Shown: positions 1 through 7,736 of the stretch, in pieces
Layout of the letters: each line of letters opens with the position of its first letter
How positions within the stretch are numbered: position 1 is the stretch's first letter
NCBI GenBank assembly: GCA_900765975.1
Contig: CAAFTS010000135.1
Span: forward strand, 1-30,255
From: Lachnospiraceae bacterium
GTDB lineage: Bacteria; Bacillota; Clostridia; Lachnospirales; Lachnospiraceae
DNA length: 30,255 bases
Direction of reading: 5' to 3'
The notes under the pieces: model-generated
The model's input: the letters and a program-made list of their open reading frames with translations, nothing else
Databases searched by the model: none
Told to the model about the DNA's origin: nothing
Position numbers and translations under genes: made by a program

Positions 1-2
1 AG

Positions 3-95
3 AGAAAGAGAGAGACTGAGAAAAGGGCGCAGATGCTGCGAAGGGTATATGCAAAGTTAAAAGACATAGAGGAGATGGTAAAGGATATCTTGTAG
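3..95 (+). CDS. C-terminal end of an unidentified protein (cut by window edge)
   Basis: A reading frame is open from the window edge to a TAG at 93-95 and encodes about 30 residues. The peptide is strongly charged, rich in Lys/Arg/Glu, and could form an amphipathic helix (ending KDIEEMVKDIL). The intrinsic terminator about 20 bases after the stop supports this as a real gene end. The start and all domains lie outside the window, so no function can be assigned. Confidence 0.45.
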   Translation, partial: RKRETEKRAQMLRRVYAKLKDIEEMVKDIL

Positions 96-114
96 AAAAA
101 TAAAATGTGCAGTA

Positions 115-162
115 GAAAGGAGTTTCACGCTTTACAAAAAGTAAAGTGGAGACTCCTTTTTT
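115..162 (+). terminator. Intrinsic terminator between the upstream gene and tetR
   Basis: A long imperfect stem (arms beginning GGAGTTTCAC and ending GTGGAGACTCC, with TTTAC/GTAAA inside and a loop of A residues) is followed by six T at 157-162. It can end the rightward transcript from the left edge. The A-containing left flank is a weaker signal for leftward transcripts of the TetR gene, which ends at 168. Confidence 0.75.
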
Positions 163-167
163 GGGAT

Positions 168-752
168 TCAGATTTCGGTGTTGGTTTGTTCGGGGAAAAA
201 GGTTTCAATATATTTGGCGGTCTGCTGAATAAATGTTTCTGTATCTAGATGATCGTTTCTGATGGTCTGGTGGATAGATAGTCCATCTGATATTAGAAGT
301 AAAAGCCATGCAAAATATTCGCCAGATACTTTGGATGTACGTTCACTGATTTTAGTTGAAATGAGTTCGGCAAAACATTTGTATCGTTTCAGAAGATGTG
401 TACGGATTTCTTCGTTACCGATCATTGCATCATAGAAGAGCGGAAGACGGAGCTTGACTCCGGAAACATCTCTTTCCAGTATATATTTGACAAGTCTGTG
501 TAGAGACGTGTCTTTTTCCGTATTTTCAGTCCAAGCACACAATTCCTGCCATTGTTCATCCAAGTATTTATCTGTAATTGCGAATAAAATTTCATTTTTA
601 TTTTTAAAATGATAATAAAGAGTTCCTTTAGAAATTCCGGTTTGAGTGGCTAGTTCGGAAAGTGAAATTTCGGAAAAGGGTTTTTTGGTCAAAAGGAGTT
701 CTGCAGAATCAATGATGAGACTACGGACATCCTCTTTGCGTGGTGCTGCCAT
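168..752 (-). CDS. TetR/AcrR-family transcriptional regulator
   Basis: This is a one-domain repressor-type protein of about 194 residues. The N-terminal helix-turn-helix is typical of the family (SELATQTGISKGTLYYHFKNK, roughly residues 33-53). The remaining helical part is the ligand and dimer domain and is not conserved enough to name an inducer. An ATG six codons upstream (770) exists, but it sits inside the likely ribosome site AGAGGTGAC. That site is 8 bases before the ATG at 752, so 752 is the better start. The gene is transcribed away from the five-gene flavoenzyme operon starting at 956, with about 200 bases between them and a palindrome (811-829) that is a good operator candidate. The usual inference is repression of the neighbouring operon and of itself, relieved by a pathway metabolite; the ligand is unknown. 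Confidence 0.9.
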   Translation of the reverse strand: MAAPRKEDVRSLIIDSAELLLTKKPFSEISLSELATQTGISKGTLYYHFKNKNEILFAITDKYLDEQWQELCAWTENTEKDTSLHRLVKYILERDVSGVKLRLPLFYDAMIGNEEIRTHLLKRYKCFAELISTKISERTSKVSGEYFAWLLLLISDGLSIHQTIRNDHLDTETFIQQTAKYIETFFPEQTNTEI

Positions 753-810
753 AACATTGTCACCTCTCATACGTAATAGTAGATTTATTTTACTCTGTTT
801 TTTGGAAAAT

Positions 811-829
811 GTCTATATATAAAATAGAC
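811..829. promoter_or_regulatory. Candidate TetR operator (palindrome)
   Basis: GTCTAT at 811-816 and ATAGAC at 824-829 are exact inverted half-sites with a 7-base AT-rich centre. The 19-base palindrome lies between the divergent TetR gene and the operon, and includes TATATA-like sequence that could be the -10 of tetR. Its role is inferred from position and symmetry only. Confidence 0.45.
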
Positions 830-879
830 GATGTTTGAATAAAATGCACTAAAAATAAAAGGGAATAAATAAAACTTTA

Positions 880-907
880 TTGACAATGCACAAAGATGTG
901 ATACTAT
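880..907 (+). promoter_or_regulatory. Promoter of the flavoenzyme/FGGY kinase operon
   Basis: A perfect -35 TTGACA (880-885) is followed by a 16-base spacer and TACTAT (902-907). Transcription would start near 914, about 40 bases before the first gene. The candidate operator at 811-829 lies upstream of the -35, so repression of this promoter by that site would need looping or a second site. Confidence 0.6.
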
Positions 908-955
908 AGATACATATAGTCGTACAAGTGGCTGACTTATGAAAGAAGGGATATC

Positions 956-2680
956 GTGGATTGTCAAAAACTTCAAAACAAAGTACAGAAAATATATGGA
1001 AAAGGAGTGCGTGTAAGAGAAGTTGATGGGAATGTTGTACTTTCAGGTGTCTTAAATAGTTGGGATGATATTGTTAATGCCTGTATCATGTGCGTAGATA
1101 AAAAGAGACGATATCATGTAATTAATGATTTGACATTGAAAGGTGTAGAAATGCCAAAGATGAAAGTGCCTAAAATACAAGATCAGGCACTAGAAGGCAG
1201 GAAACCGGATGTGTTAGTTATTGGCGGAGGGATTTCCGGAGCCAGCATTGCCAGAGAATTGATGAAATGGAAACTAGATGTCTTATTGGTAGAAAAAGAA
1301 GCAGATGTTGCAATGCATGCCTCTGGACGAAATGATGGAGAAGTGCATCCTGGAATTGACTTGGGGAAGGGAACTTTGAAACAGAAATATGTAATTCGAG
1401 GAAATCGCATGTATGGGAAAATCTGCAAAGAGTTAGATGTGCCGTTTCAGCGATGCGGACAATATGTGGAAATGATGCATTGGGGCGAATTACTCCCTGT
1501 TAGTCTTTTTGCATGGCAAAGAAAGCATATTTGTGGAGTGAGTGATACTCGACTCATAGCGGGAAGTGCACTTCGTAAAAAAGAACCGCATATGAATCCA
1601 GATATGAAGTTTGCACTTTGTAATCAGAGTGCCGGAAGCGTATGTCCGTATGGTCTTACCATTGCATATGCTGAAAATGCCGTTCAAAATGGTGCGGAAA
1701 TTGCATTGAATACAGCAGTTCTTTCTATGCAGGTGGAAGACGGGAAGATACAGAGTGTACTTACAAATCGAGGCAGGATTTATCCGGGAATTGTAATTAA
1801 TGCAGCCGGTGTGTTTGCGGAAGATATAGCGAAGATGGCAGGGGATCGATTTTATTCTATTCATCCGAGAAAGGGAACAAATGCCATACTGGATAAAAAG
1901 GCAGGATATTTGATGAAAGGAATTGCGTCTTGGAAAACATTAAGAAAGACTGCAGGGCATACAAAAGGTGGTGGAATTGTACATACTGCACATGACAATC
2001 TTTTGGTAGGACCGGATGCGATTGAAACATATGAAAAAGAAAATTTTGCAACGGAAAGATCCAGTATCGAAAAAAATTTTGAAAAACAGAAAATAACAGT
2101 TGCTGAATTGTCGGAACGGGATATCATTACATATTTTACAGGAGTGAGAGCTCCGACATTTGAAGAAGATTTTGTAATTGAGCCAGGCAGGAAAACGAAA
2201 AATCTGATTCATTGTGCAGGAATTCAGTCTCCAGGTTTAACAACGGCTCCGGCAGTGGCTAAAGATGTGGCAAGAATGGCGGCGAAGATGGTTACAGAAT
2301 ATCATCCGGTAGAGCGAAATGCACAATATGATCCAGTTCGAAAAGGCGTTCCGCGTTTGAAAACAATGACAATGGAACAACGGAATGAGATGATTCGGAA
2401 AAATCCGGATTATGGAGTGATTGTCTGTCGGTGTGAAGAGATTAGTAAGGGAGAAATTATAGACGCATTGAGGTCACCGCTTCCGGTTTATACGGTAGAT
2501 GGAGTTAAGAAGAGAGTGCGGCCCGGAATGGGGCGGTGTCAAGGGGGATTTTGTATGCCACTTGTTTCTCAAATTATCAGCGAGATAACCGGAAAACCAA
2601 TAGAAGACGTGAAGAAGAGCGGTGGAGATAGTTATCTGTTATTGGGAAAAACAAAGGCAGGTGAGGATGATGGAATATGA
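956..2680 (+). CDS. GlpA-like FAD oxidoreductase with BON-like N-terminus and BFD [2Fe-2S] domain
   Basis: The 574-residue protein starts at GTG after a GAAAGAAGGG ribosome site. Residues ~5-62 resemble a BON domain (DGNVVLSGVLNSWDD then a VINDLTL end). A DAO-type FAD domain begins with VIGGGISGASIAREL near residue 88 and continues with ASGRNDGEVHPG, as in anaerobic glycerol-3-phosphate dehydrogenase GlpA and L-2-hydroxyglutarate oxidases. The C-terminal BFD-like domain has Cys491, Cys493, Cys528 and Cys533, the CxC...CxxxxC [2Fe-2S] pattern. It probably oxidises a hydroxyl group on a phosphorylated or acidic substrate and passes electrons to the GlpB-like and DUF1667 partners encoded next, with which it overlaps or nearly overlaps. 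GlpA itself is possible, but the AGPS-like and atypical kinase neighbours suggest another substrate. Confidence 0.85.
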   Translation: MDCQKLQNKVQKIYGKGVRVREVDGNVVLSGVLNSWDDIVNACIMCVDKKRRYHVINDLTLKGVEMPKMKVPKIQDQALEGRKPDVLVIGGGISGASIARELMKWKLDVLLVEKEADVAMHASGRNDGEVHPGIDLGKGTLKQKYVIRGNRMYGKICKELDVPFQRCGQYVEMMHWGELLPVSLFAWQRKHICGVSDTRLIAGSALRKKEPHMNPDMKFALCNQSAGSVCPYGLTIAYAENAVQNGAEIALNTAVLSMQVEDGKIQSVLTNRGRIYPGIVINAAGVFAEDIAKMAGDRFYSIHPRKGTNAILDKKAGYLMKGIASWKTLRKTAGHTKGGGIVHTAHDNLLVGPDAIETYEKENFATERSSIEKNFEKQKITVAELSERDIITYFTGVRAPTFEEDFVIEPGRKTKNLIHCAGIQSPGLTTAPAVAKDVARMAAKMVTEYHPVERNAQYDPVRKGVPRLKTMTMEQRNEMIRKNPDYGVIVCRCEEISKGEIIDALRSPLPVYTVDGVKKRVRPGMGRCQGGFCMPLVSQIISEITGKPIEDVKKSGGDSYLLLGKTKAGEDDGI

Positions 2681-3929
2681 TGTGATCATAATCGGAGGAG
2701 GTCCGGCTGGACTGGCAGCAGCAGTTGCAGCAAAAAAAGCGGGAGCAGATGTGTTGCTGTTAGAAAGAGAAGGCAGGCTGGGTGGAATTTTGAAACAGTG
2801 TATCCATGACGGATTTGGATTGATGCGGTTTAAGGAAAAACTATCTGGTCCGGAATATGCAGAGCGTTTTATTGAACAGGTAAACTTACTTCAAATAGAG
2901 GTTAAATTGTGGACGTTTGTGACGAAAATCGAAAAGAAAGCAGAAGGCTTTTCGGTATGGACGGTTAGCAGAGAAGGTGTTTCGGAATTACAGACTAAGA
3001 CGCTTATTCTTGCAACCGGATGCAGAGAGAGAACTGCAAAGCAAGTGTCTATTCATGGAACCAGACCGGCAGGAATCTATACTGCGGGAACTGCACAGCA
3101 TTTTACAAACTTACAGGGAGTGATGCCGGCAAAAAGATGCGTGATTTTGGGCAGTGGTGACATTGGTCTGATTATGGCAAGGCGTCTGACTTTGGAAGGG
3201 GCAAAAGTTCTGGGAGTATATGAAGTAAAACCGGAACCGTCAGGATTGACACGAAATATGATTCAATGTTTGGATGATTTTCAGATTCCGTTATATCTTT
3301 CAGAAACCGTGACTAGAGTATTTGGGGATGAGAGACTGGAGGGTGTAGAAGTATGCAAGGTAGATGAAAAAATGCAACCGATAGCAGGGACAGAAAAACG
3401 AATTGCATGTGATACTTTGATTTTATCAGTGGGATTGATACCGGAAAATGAAATTGCAGAGGCATTGCATGTACGTATAGATTCGAAGACAAAAGGACCG
3501 GTTTGTGATTCTTCTGCAATGACCAGTGTACCAGGCGTTTTTTCTTGTGGAAATGCATTTCATGTGAATGATTTGGTGGATTATGTTTCGGAAAGTGGAG
3601 AATTAGCAGGCAGATCGGCAGCAGAGTATGCAAGAAAACCTGGATTTGGGATGATGCAGATTCCAACAGAAGCAGAAGGGGAAACTTCGTATGTGGTACC
3701 GCAGAGTATCAGACAGGAAGATCTGCAGAAAAAGTTGATTTTTTATTTCAGATGTAAGAATACATTAGGAAAAAGTGAGTTGGTAGTAAAAACCGGAAGC
3801 AGGATTATTTTAAAAAAGCAATTTTCAGCTGTCCGCCCACCGGAGATGGAGCGGGTGAGTGTAGATTTGTCTAAAGTAGATGAAATCAGAGAGCCGATCG
3901 TATTTGAGTTAAGGGAGGCGGCAATATGA
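2670..3929 (+). CDS. GlpB/SoxA-like FAD-dependent NAD(P) oxidoreductase
   Basis: This is a two-Rossmann flavoprotein of about 419 residues. The FAD motif IIIGGGPAGLAAAVAAKKAG is at the extreme N-terminus and a second nucleotide motif (VILGSGDIGLIMARRL) sits near residue 160. ILATGCRERT and the C-terminal VFSCGNAFHVNDLVDYVSESG (split FAD-binding region) complete the pyridine-nucleotide-disulfide-oxidoreductase pattern. The start is ATG 2670 or the adjacent ATG 2667, after GGCAGGTGAGG; a longer frame to 2622 lies inside the previous gene and adds no family residues. It overlaps the upstream gene by about 11 bases and the next by 4, so translation is probably coupled. In Clostridia this protein type follows GlpA-like subunits. 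It is likely the flavin subunit that hands electrons to NAD(P) or a quinone; the exact acceptor cannot be read. Confidence 0.85.
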   Translation: MEYDVIIIGGGPAGLAAAVAAKKAGADVLLLEREGRLGGILKQCIHDGFGLMRFKEKLSGPEYAERFIEQVNLLQIEVKLWTFVTKIEKKAEGFSVWTVSREGVSELQTKTLILATGCRERTAKQVSIHGTRPAGIYTAGTAQHFTNLQGVMPAKRCVILGSGDIGLIMARRLTLEGAKVLGVYEVKPEPSGLTRNMIQCLDDFQIPLYLSETVTRVFGDERLEGVEVCKVDEKMQPIAGTEKRIACDTLILSVGLIPENEIAEALHVRIDSKTKGPVCDSSAMTSVPGVFSCGNAFHVNDLVDYVSESGELAGRSAAEYARKPGFGMMQIPTEAEGETSYVVPQSIRQEDLQKKLIFYFRCKNTLGKSELVVKTGSRIILKKQFSAVRPPEMERVSVDLSKVDEIREPIVFELREAAI

Positions 3930-4306
3930 AAGAAGTGGTGTGTATTACGTGCCCGAACAGTTGTCATATGACGGTAGAATTGCAAGATGGAAAATGGATT
4001 ACAAAGGGAAATCGTTGCCCTAGAGGTCAGAAATTTGCAGAAGAGGAAATGACTTGTCCAAAACGAACATTTTCTACGACAGTAAGAACAGCTTGGCCGG
4101 AAGTTCCTGTGATTCCGGTACGAGTTTCGGAAGAAGTGCCAAAGGAAAAAATATTTGAAATAATGGAACAAATCAATCATTTTACGGTAAAAGAGAGCAT
4201 TGGGAGAAATGATGTGCTGATCCCGCATGTGCTTGGCTTGGATGCGGATGTGATTGTAACAAGTGATAGATTGAAAGAATATCTTACGGAGGGAAAAAAT
4301 GAGTAA
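3926..4306 (+). CDS. DUF1667 Fe-S-type protein
   Basis: The small 126-residue protein has Cys6, Cys9, Cys13 and Cys31 (CxxCxxxC...CPRG), a spacing like the N-terminal [4Fe-4S] site of molybdopterin oxidoreductases, plus a further Cys44. This composition is the hallmark of DUF1667, which accompanies GlpA/GlpB-like flavoproteins in many anaerobes. Start and stop overlap both neighbours (ATGA with the previous stop, 8 bases into the next gene), so it is made with them. A third, electron-transferring subunit is the likely role. Direct biochemical knowledge of DUF1667 is limited, so the cluster and complex are inferred. Confidence 0.85.
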   Translation: MKEVVCITCPNSCHMTVELQDGKWITKGNRCPRGQKFAEEEMTCPKRTFSTTVRTAWPEVPVIPVRVSEEVPKEKIFEIMEQINHFTVKESIGRNDVLIPHVLGLDADVIVTSDRLKEYLTEGKNE

Positions 4307-6074
4307 ACCATATAAAGATTTTGAGCCAAAATGGGTGAAGACAGCAGCACCGTCAAATAGCTGGCGGTCTATTTTCAGATGGGGAGATCCGGAGTTTGTA
4401 AAATATCCGAAAGAATCTCTTTATAAAATGATGAAAGAAAAATTTCAAATGACAGATGAAGATTTTAGTCATTATGACGGAAGTATTGGAATGGAAGAAG
4501 TAAAACTGGAAAATTGCCCTATTCAGTTGGATGAGAAGCATGTAGAAGCGTTGAAACAGATTGTAGGGGCTGAATATGTACGTACGGATGATTATGCAAG
4601 AGTTTCTGTAGCTTATGGGAAAACGGCATATGATGCGATGCGTCTGCGGGAAAAACGTCTGGATAGTCTCCCTGATGCAGTTGTATATCCTGCAAAGACA
4701 AAAGAAGTAGAGGAGATTGTTGCGTATTGTACAAAAGAAAAAATACCGCTTTATGTTTATGGTGGCGGAAGTAGCGTTACAATGGGGGTAGAACCAACCA
4801 AAGGTGGTATTTCGCTGGACATGCGGCCGAGATTTAATCACATAATATCTTTTAATGAAACAGATCAGACGATTACTGTACAGGCAGGAATGTCAGGGCC
4901 GAAACTAGAAAAAGCTTTGAATCATGCACCACAGCTTTTCGGGGCAAAACGGGCATATACATGTGGACATTTTCCGCAATCGTTTGAATATAGCAGTGTA
5001 GGTGGATGGGTAGTAACGAGAGGAGCAGGACAAAATAGTACTTATTATGGATGTATTACAGATATCGTATTGTCTCAGAAATATGCAACACCAATCGGAA
5101 ACATTCAGACGAGTCATTACCCAAGAGAAGCAACCGGACCAAATCTAAATCAGATTATGATGGGAAGTGAAGGAACATTTGGTGTGCTTACAGAAGTAAC
5201 ACTGAAAGTATTTCGTTATATGCCGGAAAATCGAAAACGGTTTTCTTACATTTTTACAGATTGGAAAACAGCGATGGCTGCGGCAAGAGAAATGATGCAG
5301 TGTGAGGCGGGATTTTCTTCTGTTTTTCGACTTTCTGATCCGGAAGAAACAAATCTGATGCTCAGACTTTACAATGTAGATGATACGCCATTATGGAATT
5401 TGTTAGATCTTCGTGGTTTTAAAGATATGGAAAGGTGTCTATTCCTGGGCTTTACAGACGGAGAAAAAGGATACTCTAAAAATGTAGCTGCTAATATTAA
5501 GAGAATTGCGCGTAAATATCGTGGAATGAGTTTGACTTCTTACGTAACAAAAAGTTGGGAAAAAGGAAGATTTAATGATCCATATTTAAGAGATACACTG
5601 ATGGATTTTGGTGTTGTGACAGATACATTGGAGTGTACAGTGAATTGGTCTAACATGGCAAAAGTACATAAAGAAGTTAGAAAGGTCTGCCATGCTTTGC
5701 CAAACACAATCGTAACGACTCATATGTCCCATTGTTATCCACAAGGGGCTAACTTGTACTTTATTTTTATTACAAAAATGAGTGGTGCAGATAATTTCCG
5801 GGCATATCATACCACTATTCTAGATGCGATCCAGAAGTCTGGTGCGGCAATCAGCCATCACCATGGAATTGGAAAGATGTTTGCGCCATGGTTAGAAGGA
5901 AGTTTAGGACATACGGAGTATGGTGTGTTTAAAGTACTAAAGGAGTATTTTGATCAAGATTATTTGATGAATCCTGGAGGAACGCTGGGATTGGATTTGG
6001 AAGAAGAAAAGAAATATCCGCTGGATGAAAGTGTGCGAAATTATAATGTAGAAAAAACGGAACTGGAAATGTGA
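4299..6074 (+). CDS. FAD-linked oxidase resembling alkyldihydroxyacetonephosphate synthase
   Basis: This is a 591-residue flavoenzyme of the VAO/PCMH family. The FAD-binding half has the pyrophosphate loop YGGGSSVTMGVEPTKGG (Gly155 region), SSVGGWVVTRGAGQNST, and MMGSEGTFGVLTEVTL. The C-terminal half has the AGPS-type SHHHGIGK with His520-522, and NPGGTLGL close to the end. Tyr487 (in NLYFIF) lies at the spacing expected for the catalytic tyrosine of human AGPS (Tyr578, remembered alignment). Real AGPS swaps the acyl chain of acyl-DHAP for a fatty alcohol; other family members simply oxidise 2-hydroxy acids, such as GlcD-like enzymes. Anaerobic Firmicutes usually form ether lipids by another route, so a sugar-acid or polyol-phosphate substrate is at least as likely. 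It overlaps the DUF1667 gene by 8 bases and the kinase follows after 27 bases. Confidence 0.8.
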   Translation: MSKPYKDFEPKWVKTAAPSNSWRSIFRWGDPEFVKYPKESLYKMMKEKFQMTDEDFSHYDGSIGMEEVKLENCPIQLDEKHVEALKQIVGAEYVRTDDYARVSVAYGKTAYDAMRLREKRLDSLPDAVVYPAKTKEVEEIVAYCTKEKIPLYVYGGGSSVTMGVEPTKGGISLDMRPRFNHIISFNETDQTITVQAGMSGPKLEKALNHAPQLFGAKRAYTCGHFPQSFEYSSVGGWVVTRGAGQNSTYYGCITDIVLSQKYATPIGNIQTSHYPREATGPNLNQIMMGSEGTFGVLTEVTLKVFRYMPENRKRFSYIFTDWKTAMAAAREMMQCEAGFSSVFRLSDPEETNLMLRLYNVDDTPLWNLLDLRGFKDMERCLFLGFTDGEKGYSKNVAANIKRIARKYRGMSLTSYVTKSWEKGRFNDPYLRDTLMDFGVVTDTLECTVNWSNMAKVHKEVRKVCHALPNTIVTTHMSHCYPQGANLYFIFITKMSGADNFRAYHTTILDAIQKSGAAISHHHGIGKMFAPWLEGSLGHTEYGVFKVLKEYFDQDYLMNPGGTLGLDLEEEKKYPLDESVRNYNVEKTELEM

Positions 6075-6101
6075 TTTTTATTTGCAGAGGAGGGAAAAGA
6101 T

Positions 6102-7643
6102 GTGGAAAATACACATATCATCCTTGCTTTTGACATAGGAACTCAAAGTACGCGTGCATTATTGATTTCATCTGAAGGACGAATTCTGGCAAAGGCACAA
6201 AAGGGACATCATCCAGCATATATTTCTAAAAAATCAGGATGGGCAGAGCAGGATCCGGAGGTTTATTATCAGTATATGTGTCGTGTGGCACGACAGTTAA
6301 AGGAAAGTTATCCAAAAGAATTCTGTAGGATAGAAGCAGTGACATTGACTACTATTCGCTGTACAAGTGTGTGTTTGGGAAAAGATGGAAAACCCCTTCG
6401 TCCAGCAATTTTGTGGTTGGATCAGCGACGGGCAGAGGGAAGTCCTGAGATGAAACCATGGGCGGCTGCAGCAATCAAGGCGGCAGGAATGATGAGTACA
6501 TTAAAACTACAATATCAGAAATCACACTGTAATTGGATTCGTGAAAATGAACCAGAGATTTGGAATAAAACCCAAAAGTATGTTTTACTGGGGACATATT
6601 TAAATTATAAATTGACTGGGAAGTTAAGAGATTCTACTGCATCAATTGTAGGTTATGTTCCTTATGATTTTAAGAACAGACGATGGAAAAAGAAAAACGA
6701 TCTGGTACGTCCGGTGTTTGATATACCGGATGAGATGATGTGTGATTTAGTAGAACCAGGAGAGACAATAGGCCATTTAACATTACAGGCAGCAGAAGAT
6801 TTAGGGTTAAATACAGAGTTGAAGCTGATTGCTACAGGAACGGATAAGGCTTGTGAAGTACTGGGGTTAGGATGTGTAAACAAAAAAAGGGCGGCAATCA
6901 GTTTCGGTACAACTGCTACAATTACATTTACGACAGATCATTATCTGGAACCGGAGAATTTTATTCCGCCGTATGATTCGATCCTTCCGGGGCACTATAC
7001 ACCGGAGGTGGAAATTTTCCGGGGGTATTGGCTGATCTCCTGGTTTAAAAAAGAATTTGCACAGAAAGAAGTTGCCGAGGCGATAGAGAAGAAGGTGCAG
7101 CCGGAAGAGATCTTGAATCAGCGTTTAAAAGAAGTTCCGGCAGGATGTGGCGGGCTGGTGCTGCAGCCGTATTTTACTCCGAACCTGACAATGCCGGAAG
7201 CGAAAGGTGCAGTGATCGGACTTTCTGATATGCATACTAGAATTCATTTATATCGTGCCATTATAGAAGGAATTAATTTTGCGCTGATGGATGGAATGCG
7301 GCATATGGAAAAGCGTGGAGGTTTTCGGTTTGAAGAAATCCGGGTAGGCGGCGGAGGTGCGCAGAGCAGTGAAATCTGCCAGATTACAGCGGATATGTTT
7401 GGGATTCCCGTGGTCAGAACACAGACCTATGAAGTGTCGGGAATCGGGAGCGCAATACCGGCTTTTGTAGCGCTGGGTGTTTATAAAAATTATAAAGAAG
7501 CGCTCTCTCATATGGTATTTAAAAAAGAAGTCTTTCAGCCGGATAAAAAGCAGCATCGGATTTATCGGAAATTATATGAAGAAATATATTTGCAGATTTA
7601 TCCGAGACTGTCAGAAATTTATGCCAAAATCGGAGAGATTTGA
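6102..7643 (+). CDS. FGGY-family carbohydrate/polyol kinase
   Basis: A 513-residue ATP-dependent kinase with the complete two-domain FGGY plan. The N-terminal phosphate motif is FDIGTQSTRALL, the substrate-facing part has LWLDQRR near residue 105, and Asp248 (in GTDKACEVLGLG) occupies the catalytic-base position. C-terminal motifs are GCGGLVLQPYF and the adenosine motif VGGGGAQSSEICQITADMFG. It is not clearly glycerol kinase (no GDQQAA motif) or xylulokinase, so the sugar cannot be named. The start is GTG at 6102, 8 bases after GAGGAGGG. An ATG two bases upstream is in another frame and stops within 13 codons. As last gene of the operon it presumably phosphorylates the imported substrate or an intermediate for the flavoenzymes upstream. 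Confidence 0.88.
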   Translation: MENTHIILAFDIGTQSTRALLISSEGRILAKAQKGHHPAYISKKSGWAEQDPEVYYQYMCRVARQLKESYPKEFCRIEAVTLTTIRCTSVCLGKDGKPLRPAILWLDQRRAEGSPEMKPWAAAAIKAAGMMSTLKLQYQKSHCNWIRENEPEIWNKTQKYVLLGTYLNYKLTGKLRDSTASIVGYVPYDFKNRRWKKKNDLVRPVFDIPDEMMCDLVEPGETIGHLTLQAAEDLGLNTELKLIATGTDKACEVLGLGCVNKKRAAISFGTTATITFTTDHYLEPENFIPPYDSILPGHYTPEVEIFRGYWLISWFKKEFAQKEVAEAIEKKVQPEEILNQRLKEVPAGCGGLVLQPYFTPNLTMPEAKGAVIGLSDMHTRIHLYRAIIEGINFALMDGMRHMEKRGGFRFEEIRVGGGGAQSSEICQITADMFGIPVVRTQTYEVSGIGSAIPAFVALGVYKNYKEALSHMVFKKEVFQPDKKQHRIYRKLYEEIYLQIYPRLSEIYAKIGEI

Positions 7644-7656
7644 GTTGGGAAAAGAC

Positions 7657-7685
7657 TTTTACACTCAGAAGGGATATGGTAGAAT
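7657..7685 (+). promoter_or_regulatory. Likely promoter of dnaE
   Basis: TTTTAC (7657-7662) and TAGAAT (7680-7685) are 17 bases apart in the 93-base gap between the kinase gene and dnaE. No terminator is visible in this gap, so some read-through from the upstream operon is possible. Confidence 0.4.
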
Positions 7686-7736
7686 AAAAACAACTGATAG
7701 TTTTGACAACCATAGAAACGGAAAATGAGGTAAAAG

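Noticed and set aside
4299..7643. Plasmalogen/ether-lipid synthesis operon
   Set aside because: Only one AGPS-like protein is present, no acyltransferase or fatty-alcohol enzyme, and the other genes are sugar/polyol types; kept only as an alternative.
7477..7728. Short plus-strand frame over the end of the FGGY kinase gene
   Set aside because: It overlaps the clear kinase frame, is of random composition, and has no conserved features.
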